A stretch of DNA of 64,000 nt from Vitis vinifera (taxonomy: Eukaryota; Streptophyta; Magnoliopsida; Vitales; Vitaceae), in NCBI RefSeq assembly GCF_030704535.1, contig NC_081821.1, forward strand, positions 9,067,001-9,131,000. Direction: 5' to 3'. Below the pieces are notes generated by a model. That model worked only from the letters and a program-made list of their open reading frames with translations. It was not told where the DNA came from and searched no databases. Positions 1-14,144 of this stretch are shown in pieces. Within the stretch, counting starts at the first letter, position 1. Each line of letters starts with the position of its first letter. A program made the position numbers and the translations under genes.

Positions 1-3000
1 CTAATTAAAGACTTCATCTCACTTACTGGGTCCTCTCCATTAACCCACCAACCAACCAACCATGAAACATCATCATCATCATCACCATCGGAGCAAATTT
101 AACTTCAATTCTAACCTACACTGTAGAAATCTCGACTCAGGCACTTCCACTTGAGAAAAGAAATGGTGAGAACCAGCGGCCGCCTTCTGCTTGGTACGTT
201 TCCATCTCACAGATTAATCATAAGAGAGATTGATATCGAGGGCCCAATTCGTTGACTCCATACGGAAAGGGTACTTGGCGTCAACCATTATACAAATCTA
301 CTGTGACAGTGTGACTGCCCTCATGCAGCAGACATCAAAAGGCTTGGGATATAATGGGCATTGTACATTGTGGGTCCTAAAGGCAATACAAGGAAGACCA
401 TTGCAAGCTGTGGTTTGGTCACATTGTTTGTCAGGAAATGGGACTAATGGAGTGCTTCGCAAGATCCCATTTCCATCATGAATGCAATATTACACAAAAG
501 GGCAAAAGGGCAAAAGGGAAAAAGGGTAGCCCTTTGTTGAGCATCAATGCATTTTCTTTGCTTTCTTCTAAATAATAAGCTTCTACCCTTAAGAGACTAA
601 GGGTCGAGGAAGGCCTGAGTGTAAGTGTTCTCATATGAAATCTTTTAGTAGCCATGGGATGCACTGGATTTGAATGGGATTCCACAGGTTGCAGTAGTGT
701 TCTTAATGCCCGGCTAATAAACAAAGTTGTTTGTTAAAGAGGGAGTTCTTTGCAGTGGACGGAGAAGCATTCGACAAAAGAATCAAAACACATCCCAGAA
801 AGTTGGGCATGTGAAGTCTGAGTAAATGGCACTGTTGGGTAAAAAGTAGGAAAAGTGGAAATCTCAAAATGGCATTTTGCTTTTGATGTTTCCACTAAAT
901 AAAAGCAGCATCCTTCTGATGGAAATGAATCACTTCATTTCTTCATCAATAGGGCATTTTTGTGGCTGACATTCCGAAATCCTGCAACAACATACTAATC
1001 TATTTTCCATTGTCTCCCAACTATGTATAAAAAAATCAACCAGAGATGACAATAAGATATTGGATCATTCAAAATTTTATACCCAAGTCCACAAAGAAAA
1101 AGATTGAGATTATAATCCACGAAGAAAAAGATTGAGATTATAACTTGTGTTTCCAAGATTGTGATTATACCCAAGTCCACAAGAGGCAAAATGAAAAGTT
1201 TCACCACAATGTGAGGTCATTTCAAGTCTTTTCCGTGATACTCTCAACTACATGCAAGAAAAATGAAGAAAGGATTAGCCACCTAGGAGGAATAGATTAG
1301 CTATATATTTGGCTTCTAGATAAGCGTCAGTACGACATTGATAGTGATGGACGTGCATCACCATGAGGGATGGGGATTGAAGTAGAGGAAAGCAGCTTTC
1401 ATCTCAAGCATCTTTCAGTTCTCTGTGATTAGGTAAACGCCTAGAGCAAATGATTAAGACATTTTTTAATTCCTTTTTACCAATCCTCAACCTCAGTCTT
1501 CATAAAAATTGAGATATTATTGGACTACCATAGAGCAAATGATGGTGAAAAGGATCAGAAGTTACTCAGACTACAAAAACAGAGAGTGATAATGAAAATG
1601 GTAAGAGCAAGGGATGGTGAAAAGTTTTTGAAGTACGGTGCCTTTCACTTCTCAGTGGTTGGATGCAATAAAGTTTTGTCATTCACTGTTCAATCCTTAA
1701 ATCATGATAAGGAAGATGCCAAATCACACTGAGAAGGAACCGACCATGTTTAAGAAGAAACCTACCCAATACCAAGACAAAATCACAATCAACCAGGGAT
1801 TTGTAGATGTTGAAATGATTATTATTTGGAGGACCTTAAGGAGGTGGAAAATGGAAAGGAAATATGACTATAAATCGAGAGAGAAGAACACATGATTGCT
1901 GCTAGATGGGTCCCAAATCATAACCAGGCCTCCTATTTAGGCCATTGGATGGGTACCTTTAGAAACAAATGAACAAATATGTCAATTTTTTTTCCCAAAT
2001 AAATGTAACACAAAAAGAGAAAGCAAAAGGACTTATGGGCAATGGTCCAAAGGTCCGAAGGTAGCCTAACCCACATGAGGCCCATTCCTTCCAGACTCCT
2101 ACTCCCACCGACCCTACTAACCCCAAGTTGTTTTTTGATTTCATGTGAGATTTGAGATGAGGAAGTAGTAAAGAAACTAATAAATAAAAACTGAAAATTT
2201 ATGACCACTAGAGTTTTTCCCCTATAAGGGTCATAAGATATGATGGAAGTGTCCCTTGACTGCATAGAGATGACAAATTTCACAATTTGGTGAAATTTAC
2301 AAGATGTGTGTGATGAAACTTGCAAGAAACTATAGAACCTTTTTCTATTCACGATCAGTTCACAAGTTTCAGAAGCGTGTAATAAGGGTTAATTGAGAAC
2401 TTTCACCAACTTTAAGAGTGGCAACCTTCAATAAAGAACTCAATTAAAGGCCTTGAACAAATGGAGTGACCTCCAAAGGCATTCCACTAGATAGAGAGAG
2501 TAAGTGTAGATGGTGGTACTGTCCTTAAAATTAAAAGTGGTAGTCGAAGCTGTCGAGACCATAAGCCAAAGCTTGGTTGGTTTGGAAGTGGGGGACTAGG
2601 GCATCAATATTTCTGTGCCATCATGGTAAAAAAGAATAGAACTACTGCATTTTATAAGAGAGTGAATAAAACCACTGAATTTCATAAGGGATGACAGCAA
2701 TAAGGCAAAGGCATGACTCACATGGAGCTTTGAGTGCAATAGACAGATCACTTGAATGATGAAATGGTGACGAACAATCCTGGAAAAAGAGGCATAAGCA
2801 TGAATCATTTGCAGAAAAACTTAGTGCAGGACATACTCAAATAGAAGCAGCATGGGATTGTCAACCACTATTGGGAACAACAATGGAGGAAGGAAGACAT
2901 CAGATACAAGACCCTTGTGATTGTTTTCTGCATTCATATCATGTGGCCTACACACATGATCTTTCATACCTAACAATTCCATCTGTATTTGTTGCTTCTA

Positions 3001-3693
3001 AAATCCAGACCTGTCCTTTGTACCTTGCTCAACCATAAAAGAAACGAGTCTCCATCAATTCTTTAACCCTGCAATTTTATTTATTTTATTCTATTGTATA
3101 ACTTAACTTCTTGGCTTAGTGGAAGCTAATCTAAACTTGTTCATCTTGTTTGCATGCACACAGAAATAACCATCAGTTTGGTAGACTATATCTGGGTTAT
3201 CAATTGACCATGTTGTCTGTCATAATTTCCTGAAAATCCAGAGTACATAACTTAACTAGGGTTGAATTAATGGTGGTCAAGTTAATGGTTGAAGAACAAC
3301 TTTGGATGATGGACCTAGTCCACCCACTAAAGCAAGGGTCATTTATAATATTAGTGGGTCAAACAAGCTAAGCTCATTGATGTGTACAAAACTTGACAAT
3401 CAAAAAGAAGGCCAACAGTGAACTCAATTCCCAGCTTTATATCCAACCTTTCCCTGGAAGCATCTGATTTAATAGAGAGAGAGGGAGATACGATGGCTTC
3501 TGCCTGTGCAACCAATTCCCAGGCTTCTACAACCACCGAAATAGACTAACCTGAGCCATTCTTGGTTCCACTTTTCTCTCCTGTATTCTTCTCTCTCCCC
3601 CACCCCCATCTATTCAAAACATTTCATTTTCTATTCCCCTACCTATTTAAAACGCTTCGTTTCTCCCCCATATGCTCTATACTCTTGTCTAGC
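1..3693. other. Intergenic region at left window edge, no gene supported
   Basis: No convincing gene is visible. A small ATG reading frame at 62 encodes a run of seven histidines and ends within 90 bases. A second ATG at 163 opens 31 bases that stop at a perfect-looking donor (CTTG|GTACGT at 193/194), so a first exon of an unknown gene is conceivable, but I found no matching downstream exon. Around 1085-1145 a 34-base unit containing agaaaaagattgagattata is repeated in tandem. The rest is AT-rich single-copy-looking sequence. The strip 3560-3690 just before the WD40 gene is a pyrimidine-rich leader. Confidence 0.5.
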
Positions 3694-4923
3694 ATGGGAA
3701 TCATGTCAGCCCATCAACCTAGTCATTCAGGTGATTATTCTGCATCTCAATTCTTTCATGTTCAATCAGAGCTAATCTCCCTCTCTTCCCAGCCAAGCTT
3801 ACCATCAGTTCCTTCCCTCACCTCACAAACCCAACAGCAACAACTCTATCTTCCCAGCACCACCACCACCCACCATTGCGTCACCACTTTCAAAGGCCAC
3901 ACGTCCTACGTATCTTCCCTTGCCCTTGCTGGTAATTTCCTGTTTAGTGGATCTTCTGACAAAGAAATCCGATTGTGGGAGCAAAACTTGAACTCTGAAC
4001 TTGATCATGAGAATATAAGTAACAACGTGGTAGCTGTGGGAAAGGGTGCAGTGAAGTCCATGGTAGTTTTGGGCGATAAACTCTTCAGTGCCCATCAAGA
4101 CCACAAAATCCGAGTGTGGAAAATCAATGACCAGGATCCCCATCACCAGAAGTGCACCCGCTTAGCCACACTCCCAACACTTGGTGACCGTGCCATTAAA
4201 CTTCTAACTCCCAATAATCATGTCCAAATCCGACGGCACAAGAAATGCACATGGGTCCATCACGTTGACACTGTATCTGTGCTCGCGTTATCAGAAGACA
4301 ACTCCCTCCTCTACTCTGTTTCATGGGATCGATCACTTAAAATTTGGCGAACCACTGACTTCAAATGTTTGGAGTCGGTAGGAAACGCTCATGATGATGC
4401 AATAAATGCATTAGCATTATCCCACGATGGATATATATATACCGGCTCAGCTGACAAGACAATTAAGGTGTGGAGGAAAGCCCCGGAAGACAAGAAACAT
4501 TCACAAGTAGCGACACTGGAGAAACATAATTCTGGGATTAATGCGTTGGCACTGAGCACTGACGGGTCTGTGTTGTATTCTGGTGCAAGTGACAGATCAA
4601 TAGTGGTTTGGGAGAAGGATTATAGTGGCAACATGGTGGTGGTGGGTGCCCTCAGGGGTCATTCCAAGTCCATATTGTGCCTAGCAGTGGTATCAGATGT
4701 GGTATTTAGTGGTTCAGCAGACAATACTATTAGAATTTGGAGAGGCATCCATAAAAGCTACTCATGTTTGGCAATCCTTGAAGGGCATACAGGTCCAGTC
4801 AAGTGCTTGACTGCAGCAACTGACTGTTACAACCCATCTAATACATCAACTTCTTATCTTGTTTACAGTGGCAGTTTGGACTGTGACATCAAGGTGTGGC
4901 AGATTTTTATTCCTCTTCTTTAG
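3694..4923 (+). CDS. WD40-repeat protein, JINGUBANG-like, intronless
   Basis: This encodes a 409-residue protein made almost entirely of a seven-bladed WD40 propeller, a scaffold for protein-protein contacts. Blade ends are visible as LW at 95, VW at 142, IW at 218, VW at 260, VW at 306, IW at 349 and VW at 402, most preceded by GS-D or similar turns (GSSDKEIRLW, GSADKTIKVW, GSADNTIRIW, GSLDCDIKVW). Residues 1-65 are low-complexity (Ser, Gln, Thr). The family is plant-specific and usually single-exon; its named member JINGUBANG restrains pollen germination in Arabidopsis, but the role of this copy cannot be read from sequence. The frame is open upstream to 3562, adding a Phe/Pro/Leu-rich stretch unlike the family, so I chose the ATG at 3694 (MGIMSAHQPS). 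The family call is firm; the start is probable. Confidence 0.93.
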   Translation: MGIMSAHQPSHSGDYSASQFFHVQSELISLSSQPSLPSVPSLTSQTQQQQLYLPSTTTTHHCVTTFKGHTSYVSSLALAGNFLFSGSSDKEIRLWEQNLNSELDHENISNNVVAVGKGAVKSMVVLGDKLFSAHQDHKIRVWKINDQDPHHQKCTRLATLPTLGDRAIKLLTPNNHVQIRRHKKCTWVHHVDTVSVLALSEDNSLLYSVSWDRSLKIWRTTDFKCLESVGNAHDDAINALALSHDGYIYTGSADKTIKVWRKAPEDKKHSQVATLEKHNSGINALALSTDGSVLYSGASDRSIVVWEKDYSGNMVVVGALRGHSKSILCLAVVSDVVFSGSADNTIRIWRGIHKSYSCLAILEGHTGPVKCLTAATDCYNPSNTSTSYLVYSGSLDCDIKVWQIFIPLL

Positions 4924-7611
4924 AGGACTTCTTCATCCTCCTTTTGAGGTTTTGTATTATAGCGTGAGGAGATTGTGTTTTACCTTTTCCTTTTTCACTG
5001 CCTTGTGCTTTCAATTTCCTCCTCCCTCCTCTTCCTAAACTCTAAAAGAATGTCAATCAGTTTCTAGAGGTGTTCTTTTTTACTTTTCTTATGATTGTAT
5101 TAGAATTTTAGTATAATATCAAGGTCTGAAACTCATGAGCGAGAAGGGAATTTCATTGTTTTTATGGAGTGGTTTTCTTCACTAAGCTAAGCTGTATAAG
5201 GAAGCAATACATTCTAGATTTTAAATGTGAACTTGTGGGTGTTTGATTTATCAACAAAGCTGACCTTTATCTCTATCAGACTGGGGGAAAGTGAAGGCCT
5301 AATAGAGTAAGATGAAATTTTCATGGCCTTGGGATCTCTGATCAGTTGGCTGTGAAAAGATCAAGACTCAAAACCATAACCATACCCCACCTCCAAGTTG
5401 CTTTACCATGTGTTCTCAGGGATAAATCTTCATAATTTTATATTTATATTATTGATACTTGAAGATAGCGCAAGCAAAGCTTCCTCCCTCTAAAAGAGAG
5501 ATGATGTGCCCTCCCTTGCCTACATCTTTTCAAACATGGCCCTTTTCCCCTAGCTCACAACTTGTGTGCTTTATTTTATGCAAGGATTAGTTGGATTGTG
5601 GGACTCAACAAAAAAGAGGCCATTTTGATAATAAGTAGTTCTAGTAGAGATTAGAAAAAGTTTTACCCACATTCTCTGCCCTCCTAACATCTTTATCTTT
5701 TATTCTAAGTTGGATTTCTAAGATTGCGGTTATATTTCAAATTCAACTTAGAAAAGGAAATCAAACCTAATTAATCTAAACTTTCTTCTTTCAATGAAAA
5801 GAATCTTCTTCTGGGTAGGTGTCATAGATGGGTAAATAGACAATTATGAGACAGAAACTGTAAAGAAAGAAATTACTCTAATTATGAAGTGCATTTTTCA
5901 AAAAGGAAAGTGAAAGGTATTCCATAAGAAATGCCTTCCGCTGATTAAAAAGGTTTACATACAAAGCTTAAGAATGGGTTGCATTTACATGAAGACCTGT
6001 TGGATGCCTCATGCCACAGAGAAGGAAAGGACTGTACTTTGAAGAGGAAGTATTATTTTTTTTCTGAGAGAATATAGCTTATGGATCTCATGCATTAGAG
6101 ACTACATGTTTATGCCTACATCTGTGAGCATATGCTCTACTTTTATATCATATAATATCATTTCTATCATCATCATATGTACTAGTCATATTTATAGACA
6201 GCCTGCCAAAGAGCATTTACACACTCTACTTGAAGAACAAAGACCCTCAATCAATTATGTTGTATTGTTTCACAAGAAAATGGAAAAACCATAGCTCCTG
6301 GACTATGGCTCAATGGTAGCATCATCTAGCAACGAACTAGAGGTCCTAAGTAACCTTCTCATTATTTAAGTGGCGTGGGATAGAGGAGGATTCATATCAT
6401 ATAGTGTTTGCTTCCCTGATGGTCGAGACAAATGAATTGCTATGAGATGGAGTTCAGTCATCAAAACTGACATTGGTTTATCTATCAAATAAAATTCCAA
6501 AAGAAAAGGTTGAAAAACTAAATCAGATGCTTTTTTTTCCTTATATAACCTCACAAAATGTCTGGCAGCAATGTATATTGCATAAATCTCACCTAAGTAT
6601 CTTCAATTAAAATAATGTTTGTTGCGACCTTCCATGATTCAACATATTCAACAAGTTACATGTGGAGTGGAAGTTAGGTACCATTCCACCATTATTCTTA
6701 CCTAACACTTTCTCCTTTTTTTTTCAAATCTCTCTCCATTACACATCGTGACAAACATAGAAGTGGAGCTTAGGGAAAGAAAAAATGCACAAGATTTCAT
6801 CTAATAACCTTTTTAAGGATGACTAACAAAACAAGATACCATCATCAACCGGTTTCATGTTCTAAAGAAACCTACTCCTAACTTGGTTATCTGGTGTAAA
6901 CACGTACTGGCCAAATGAGAGCGCAAAATTATTGAAGGAATGCTTTATCACTTTTAACCTAAGTTTTAAATTAATATATGACAGCTAGCCAACCAAGGCC
7001 ACAAGTAAAGAGATTTTTCCCCCATGTTTGTAAAGAATTGCCATAATAATCCTTTTCAAAGTCCAAATCACTGGCTGTTATGCTTGAAATATACCGATTT
7101 TCAGTATGGATGAGAATAAAGGAATGGATTACATTGTCTGAAAGGCCTTCCACAAATATGCACCAATTGTCACATGAGCAGTCAGGGACTCAGAAAATGA
7201 ATCTCGTTTAATTTTCCACAAGGGGCAGCTTCTTTTTTAATCTTTACTTTTCTATCCTGCTTTTTTAATCTTTGTTCAGTAAAGACAGATTCACCATAGA
7301 TATAATCCAGAAAACTCATTAATCACCACATTTTCTAAAAAAGGCTCCCACAAAGCTACAAAGGATATAACAATTTATTATCTTGTGGCAAAACCAAGTT
7401 TATCCCACAGGATCCAACTTCCCCACACACCCAACCTCCAGAAAGAGGATTACAAAAAAAAAAAGTAACTAAATGTGAAATGTACAAAAGAAGAACAAAC
7501 AGGTCAATTCATATGCGCTTCACAAGGGATCTTCTTTTCCTTCTTATAAAGTTACAAGTTACAATGACAAATTAAAAAGAAAAAGATTCAAAAAGTTGGC
7601 ATTGGAGTAAT
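4924..7611. other. Intergenic region between the WD40 gene and the 3' end of rsmG
   Basis: The first 150-250 bases are probably the 3' UTR of the WD40 gene, and the last 100-300 bases that of the convergent methyltransferase gene. Between them I see only AT-rich sequence without long reading frames, terminal repeats or RNA gene signals. Confidence 0.5.
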
Positions 7612-10600
7612 TTACAGTGGTGATTTCACTGGTGTACCTGGATCACGGGGATACTTCCTTGGGGTGGGGCAATCTTTTAAACATACGATCGCGGTTCGCT
7701 GTCCAAATGGGCTGTGTGATTCCACTGGATACAGAATAAGCTGTTATAGTTTCAACTCCAATATACATGGCATGGTTCTAGTGATACAAAAAATGCTCAG
7801 TCTGGACTCTGGATATTGCTAAAATCCTATGAGTTTTAACATAGAGCTTAACCAAGTTCATTAAATGAAAGCTGATGTTTGTATCACAACTAAAAGCAGA
7901 GATCAGCATAATCACAAAAGTCACATTACACAAGATAAACAAGATCTTGGCTATAAACCATGTCTGAAGCTAATGTGTGCAGGTAGAAGAACATCTACAG
8001 TCCAGAATCTTATAGCCAGGATTAAGGAAGAAATATTTCATTTTACTTTTCATAGGATAGACTTAAACCCACATCTGTGCTAATGTGGTTGTAGATTTCC
8101 ATCTGACCAACACAACTGTTGTAATGCAGCCATTATGTTCAGCTAAAACACTAGAGAACATAAGAATAACAAATGAGCCTTGCTGGTAGCAACAAGACCT
8201 TAATGTAAAGGTCCCAGTTTCATTTTAAGTCACCAATTAATCACTGTATATTTTCATTTTTCTTGCCACTTAAATTATAAATTGTGGGGGAACTGAAAAT
8301 GACAAACATACCTGAGCATAGTTGTAAGACAGATGCACCCATCAATTGAATTGCTCTTTCTGCATTTCTAACTTCTTCCTGTCAACAAGTATCAAACATG
8401 AAACTTAGTTGATACTTGATAGTTCACATCTATAAGATACATTTGTACATATAAATATACATAGATACATATATACATACATAGCATTTAAAAAAAGTCT
8501 ATTTTGTTGCATGTACAAGCTCATTTGGGGATTTCATGAAGTGATAATTATATAACAATAAGAATGGATTATTATCACATTATAACATGTATTTAAGGGC
8601 ATAAGATCCCTTAAAGATGCGCATATAAACCATTCATCATAGGTAACAACTTAATTAACTGATAATGTTTTCTAGCATTGGAACAAATATGTTTTGTTGC
8701 ATATACAAAACCATTATAGGAATTTCTTAAAATGACCTTTATATATAAAACAATAAAAATAGGGATCATCATTATTACATGTACTTCAGGGCATAATAGA
8801 TTCCTTGGAGGCATGTGAGATCCCATGTAAAATGAAATCAATCCAGTGTATGTTACATAGCATTTTTAATGAATTGCTTATATTGTCTAGCACTTGAAAC
8901 AGGCCTGTTTTGTCTTTTTGTAGGATCAACTTATGATCTCATGGAATGATGCCAAATTTTGCTTTAATTTGAGGTAATAACTTTATTGGAGGTCCAAATG
9001 CACTCAGTGAACTATAATATATAGTTCCTCCAGGGTTACAACACCAGAATATTTCAGGAATATCTTTGAGCTTGCATGTGCATGCTATAAATGAAGCTTC
9101 ACATAACAGCTGTAACTTGTAAAAACTATTTTTTTTTATAAGTAAACACACAGAGAAAATATATATTAGAAAAACGGGCACCTTAAGGCTGACCCAAAAG
9201 CATACAGGGGGTATACAAGAGGCGCCAAAAGGCAAGAACAAAAAGAAGAGGGGATACAAAAGATCACCAGCCCTCAACTAGAACCCAACCAATCAAAAAA
9301 ACTGATTAAAGGAAGAGGTCCTTCATTTACAACCGACTTAGTCCAAAACCAAATATTACATACAAAAGAATTTTTCAACCTATGAATTGAAAGCTCCTCA
9401 TTTTCAAATGAAATCCTATTTCTTTCCTTCCAAACCGCCCAAAAAAGACACAAAGGGGCTGCCTTCCACACCTTACAACGCTTCTTGCCCATGTTAATAC
9501 CACGCCAACCAAAAAGGGTATCTCTAACCAAATAAGGAAGAACCCACTGTAACTTGTAAAAACTATTGAAAAATGGTTTTGCAGGGCATAATTCATTCTT
9601 TAAACAAGTTGTACAATCAACATAGGACACCCAAAATTTTTTATTCCTATCTATCCAACACAAGTGCTAAACACAAGAAACAGCTCATAATTGACTCCAG
9701 AAAAAAGCTTCTCCACATAAACTTCATTAAAAACTGGTCTGGTGAAGGAAAGCAATCAACCACTTTATATAGAAAGATCACATTTTTTTTTTTCTAAAGG
9801 AGCCTCATAACAAAGAGACCTGATCATGAGAAATAACTCACAATTGACTGCACAAGAAACCATTACTAATGAATTTTATAAGAGGATGGTTTTGAGACAA
9901 ATCAATCTACAATAAAACATCATGTTTTTCTTGCAATAACCTAAATACAACCCAAATATATATATATATATATATAATAATCAACTCAGCAATAAGCTAC
10001 AAAAGATAACGATCAGGTAGTTGAAGTTCCAAACAGAAGCATACTTGGGGATCATGACCTTTCGCAGCTAGAAACAAACCACCCACACGAACTAGAGGAA
10101 GACAGTACTCAGCTGAAAAAGAAATAAACCACAAAAACTATCTCAAGCAGTGATGACTTCTGAAACACTTAAATATATTCAAAAGAAATCTGGAAAGGCA
10201 TACTAATAATTACCTAAAATCCTCATTTCTGCGACTGCTCTGGCTACTGCTACATCAAATACTTCTCTGAAGCCAATGTTTTGTCCCAAATTCTGGCCCA
10301 TAAAAAGGTTTGGATCCAGGGGACAATTACTGGTAAGTGAAATATTCGAATCAGATAGTTCCAAGAAAAATAAAACAAAAAGAAGAGAGAGAATAATAAG
10401 TTGGTGGACAGCCACTTCCTCTGAAAAATGAAATAAGAGATTTCACATTACAACAAGTGACCAAAATGCACTAGTTTATCTCAAATTGCAAGAAGAGCCA
10501 GTGAGCTTAATTAGAAAGTGGTGTTAGAGTAACTCTTTAAGGCTGGACAGGGACGAGATGCACCAAAGATGTAGCATTTCTGATGAAATTCCATACACAA

Positions 10601-13600
10601 GGACAGATCCTGTTTCAAAAGTACAGATAACAAAAGGAAAAATATATGCAGCTTTTACTTATAAGTAAAAAGTTAATGATATGTTTTCTGTTCCATAAAC
10701 AAGGCGAAGATACAATATTTTGCAAACAATCTACCTTCCTGACCCTAGCAACTTGTGGAATTAAGAATATTGGCCAAGAGTAAATCAAGATAACAAGATG
10801 TGAGATCCCAAAAACAAAAAATAAAAAATTGAAGAAGACAAATATAGAAAAGCAACCATAATCACATCCATTGATGAAAATATCGGTAATCACAAATATA
10901 TCGGTACTTCGATTTTAAGGATATATCGGTGAATATTTTGGAAAAATATATCGATAAACTTAAAATTGATCAAAACTCGTGGAAATAAGAAAAATTTCAT
11001 AAAAATGTAATTAGTAGTATAATAGACATTTTAAATTTGTTTTGTTCAACAATTTGATATATATAATATAATTTATCATATTTGATAATAATATTGTATG
11101 CATCAATAAAAAAATATAAATTTTATAAATGTACATTTATTATTAAATTACATCAAATATTATTCCACAATAATATTGTGATATTTAATTATAATATGTT
11201 TAATTTTAAAATATATTTAATATTAAAATTATGATCCATTTAATTCAATTGTATTAAATGATATAAAATAAATGATGATATATGTATAAATCTTTTATAT
11301 TTAATTAATATATAAGTGATATAAAAAAAAGTTAAGAAAATTATCATTGTAATTTTTATATTTTTAATGGTCAATTAAATTAAATTTTAAAATAAAATAA
11401 TTAGAATTAATTTATTTATTAAAATATATTGTTTTTATCACTATCTTAGTATATATTCTTCTAGTGCACATCATATATTAAAAGACAAGTTAGCCCAGTG
11501 GTGACTGGTGAGCAGGCTGTGCACACTGGTTTCGGGTTCGAGCCCCACACCTGCAGCAGCCAAAATTTTCCCTTTTTGTTTGACAAGTCAGCAGCCCAAA
11601 AAATCCACGTTTTTTTTGGCGATATTTTGGTGTCTCAGGCAATTTTCATCGATTTTTTCCGATATTTCTTCTCGTTTTTTGTATTGCCCCTCGCCAAAAC
11701 ATGAAATTTCGGCAAAATTTCAGCAGTGTTTTCCGAAATTTTCATCCATGATCACATCCTACATTATTTTTGTGTTTTTCCCACAATGGAAATATGTCTA
11801 AATGAACCAGTATGAGGTTAAAACCCCTGCTAAATGTGTAAGTTGGGAACACAGTTTCCAACAACCCAGAAAAAATCTGATGACCTCTCACAAAGCTCAA
11901 CAAAAACCTGACCCCATTGCTTCACTGCAACTGGCAAGAGAGTAGGATGGAGCTAGGGAGAAAATCACTCCCATGAGATTAACACCATTGGTTGTGAAAA
12001 AAATGGAGTTTCCAGTTTGATTTGAGAACCATATTTCTGATTTGGCTGAAAGCAGACAAACAATTCTCTCACTCCGAAGAAAACCACCTTTGATGAAAAA
12101 GGAATTGTAAAAAACATTGAAAAGGATCTTTCGTGTATAATCCTGCATAATCTTGAATGTTATCAGTTCCGGTACGTAGACCAAATGATACAATGCAAGC
12201 AAAAGTTCCTAGATTCATGGAGATATAGAACAGCATATAAGTTATCATAAACAGCATTAACTTTTCTTGTGTTGCTTTTTTAGTGATGAACTACCTTTTT
12301 TTCAAAGGCAAAAAGAATATTATAGAAAAAAGCACCTAACAAAAAGCCGATGCACCATCGTACTGGGGCATACACAAAACACACCACAAGATGGCACAAA
12401 ATTGAGAAAGATTACAACATGCCAAAATGCAGCCCATGCCATAATCAATCAATGAAATCCAGAAAACAGGAATAACACCCCTCTCTACCATCTCCCTGCA
12501 CCTAAAAGAGAAAAGTTTTAAGGAAGTGGTCTTTGAATGCTAATTCTGACTGCTTAACACTTCAAAAATCCTGTATTCCTCTTTTTCCACACACATCAAA
12601 ATAAGCATAAAGGAGTCATCCTCCATGACTTTTTTGAGTTTTTATCCCACAAAACTACTGTGTTACCCAAGCAAGAGCTTCTTGACTGATTTAGGGAGAA
12701 CCCACCTCACATCAAAAGGGAGACTAATAAAGATCACATTCTACTAATCCATTCACAATGAATGAAGATGTAATCAGTCGTTTCTTCTTTATTTACACAT
12801 ACAACATTTGCTCATTAGAGACCACCTCCTAGTCAGAAGCTGATCAATAATAAGAATCTTTCCCCATGTAGCCTCCCCTGCAAAAGGCACACATTGGAAG
12901 GAGCAGCAGAAAATGAAATTTCTTTTAGAGGGAAAAGAAATAGGGTTTCCTGAACGTAGTGCTTAGAAAATACTCCTTCGTGATTGCCTTCTAGACAAAC
13001 TTATCCTCACAATTTTGCCTCATGGTAAAGTGATGAACAAGTTGCATAAAAGAGTCCATGAAGGTCAACTCCCGACCTAGATAGCTCCTTCTGAATCTAG
13101 GCAACCAATGACAAGGCTTCCTCTCATTCCACCCCAAAAATCTGCAACCCAAATATCATTGTGCAGTGCTAAAACACAAAGGTAAGGATAATAATCCTTC
13201 AATGCTACACACCACACATCATGTCAAAACTCGGTGTCAAACTACTAGTTACTTTTAAACTTATACCGAACTAATATCCTTAAACACCTAGACCAAATCT
13301 CCCCACCCTGAGCCTGAAAACCATATACACAGAGAGGTAAAAGATAAAAACCTTAAAGCACAAGCTCTCATTACTATGTTAGACTACCATTTACTCAATA
13401 GTTTAAGTTGGTAAGGTATATCAAGTCAATATAAAGTGTGTGCCTTAAGGAGGGAAATTCCCTCGAACCAATTCCCCTCCCCCCTCCCCACCACCAAACA
13501 ACATCAACAACTACTACAACAAGGAGGGGCAAAGATGATGAATTTGTTCATATATGTTTTGGTTTAAATAAAACTAAAAATGAACTGTTATAACAGACAC

Positions 13601-14108
13601 GTATTATTGCTATGAGAAAAAAAATCCAAATTTCCATTTAGTAATCAAATAATGGAATAACAAAGACTTTCTTGAAATACATACATATGATATAAAGAGA
13701 AGGCGAAAAAAATTAAAGAAAAAATAATTGAAAGAGTAAAAAAATATACATGTTTTCAATGGAAAATTATATTTTTAATGGAGGAATTATGACCTAGTGG
13801 GTTTTTGAAGAAGAAGTTACAGCAATTGTGGAAACAAATTACCTACACTCACAATTTAGGTAGTTTTAGGTGGGAAAGTAGTTGCTTTCCAGATGTATTA
13901 TTTTCTATTTATTAGAATTTAAAACTATGGAAGATAAATTCATTACTTATGGCTTGTTGGTAAATTTGTTTCATTTTAACCAATTTGAATTCCAATTAGT
14001 ATCCTCCTTCAATTTTAATAGATGACTAATTATTAAATAAATAAGATTGGCTAGAAAGGAGATTAAATGGTTTTGACACGCTCGTCCTGTGGCCTTCTTG
14101 GGGTGTGC

Positions 14109-14144
<36 letters not shown>

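Noticed and set aside
62-184. His-run ORF and a NotI site (gcggccgc), as in cloning vectors
   Set aside because: The His codons sit in an ATC/CAT simple repeat and the flanking DNA is plant-like; no vector backbone is present.
6309-6325. A-box-like tggctcaatggtag suggesting a tRNA or SINE
   Set aside because: No B box at a suitable distance and no tRNA fold; a chance match.
13380-13500. tRNA-like words (tagtttaagttggtaagg, and ccctcgaacc)
   Set aside because: The second motif is in the wrong orientation for a B box paired with the first, and no stems form.
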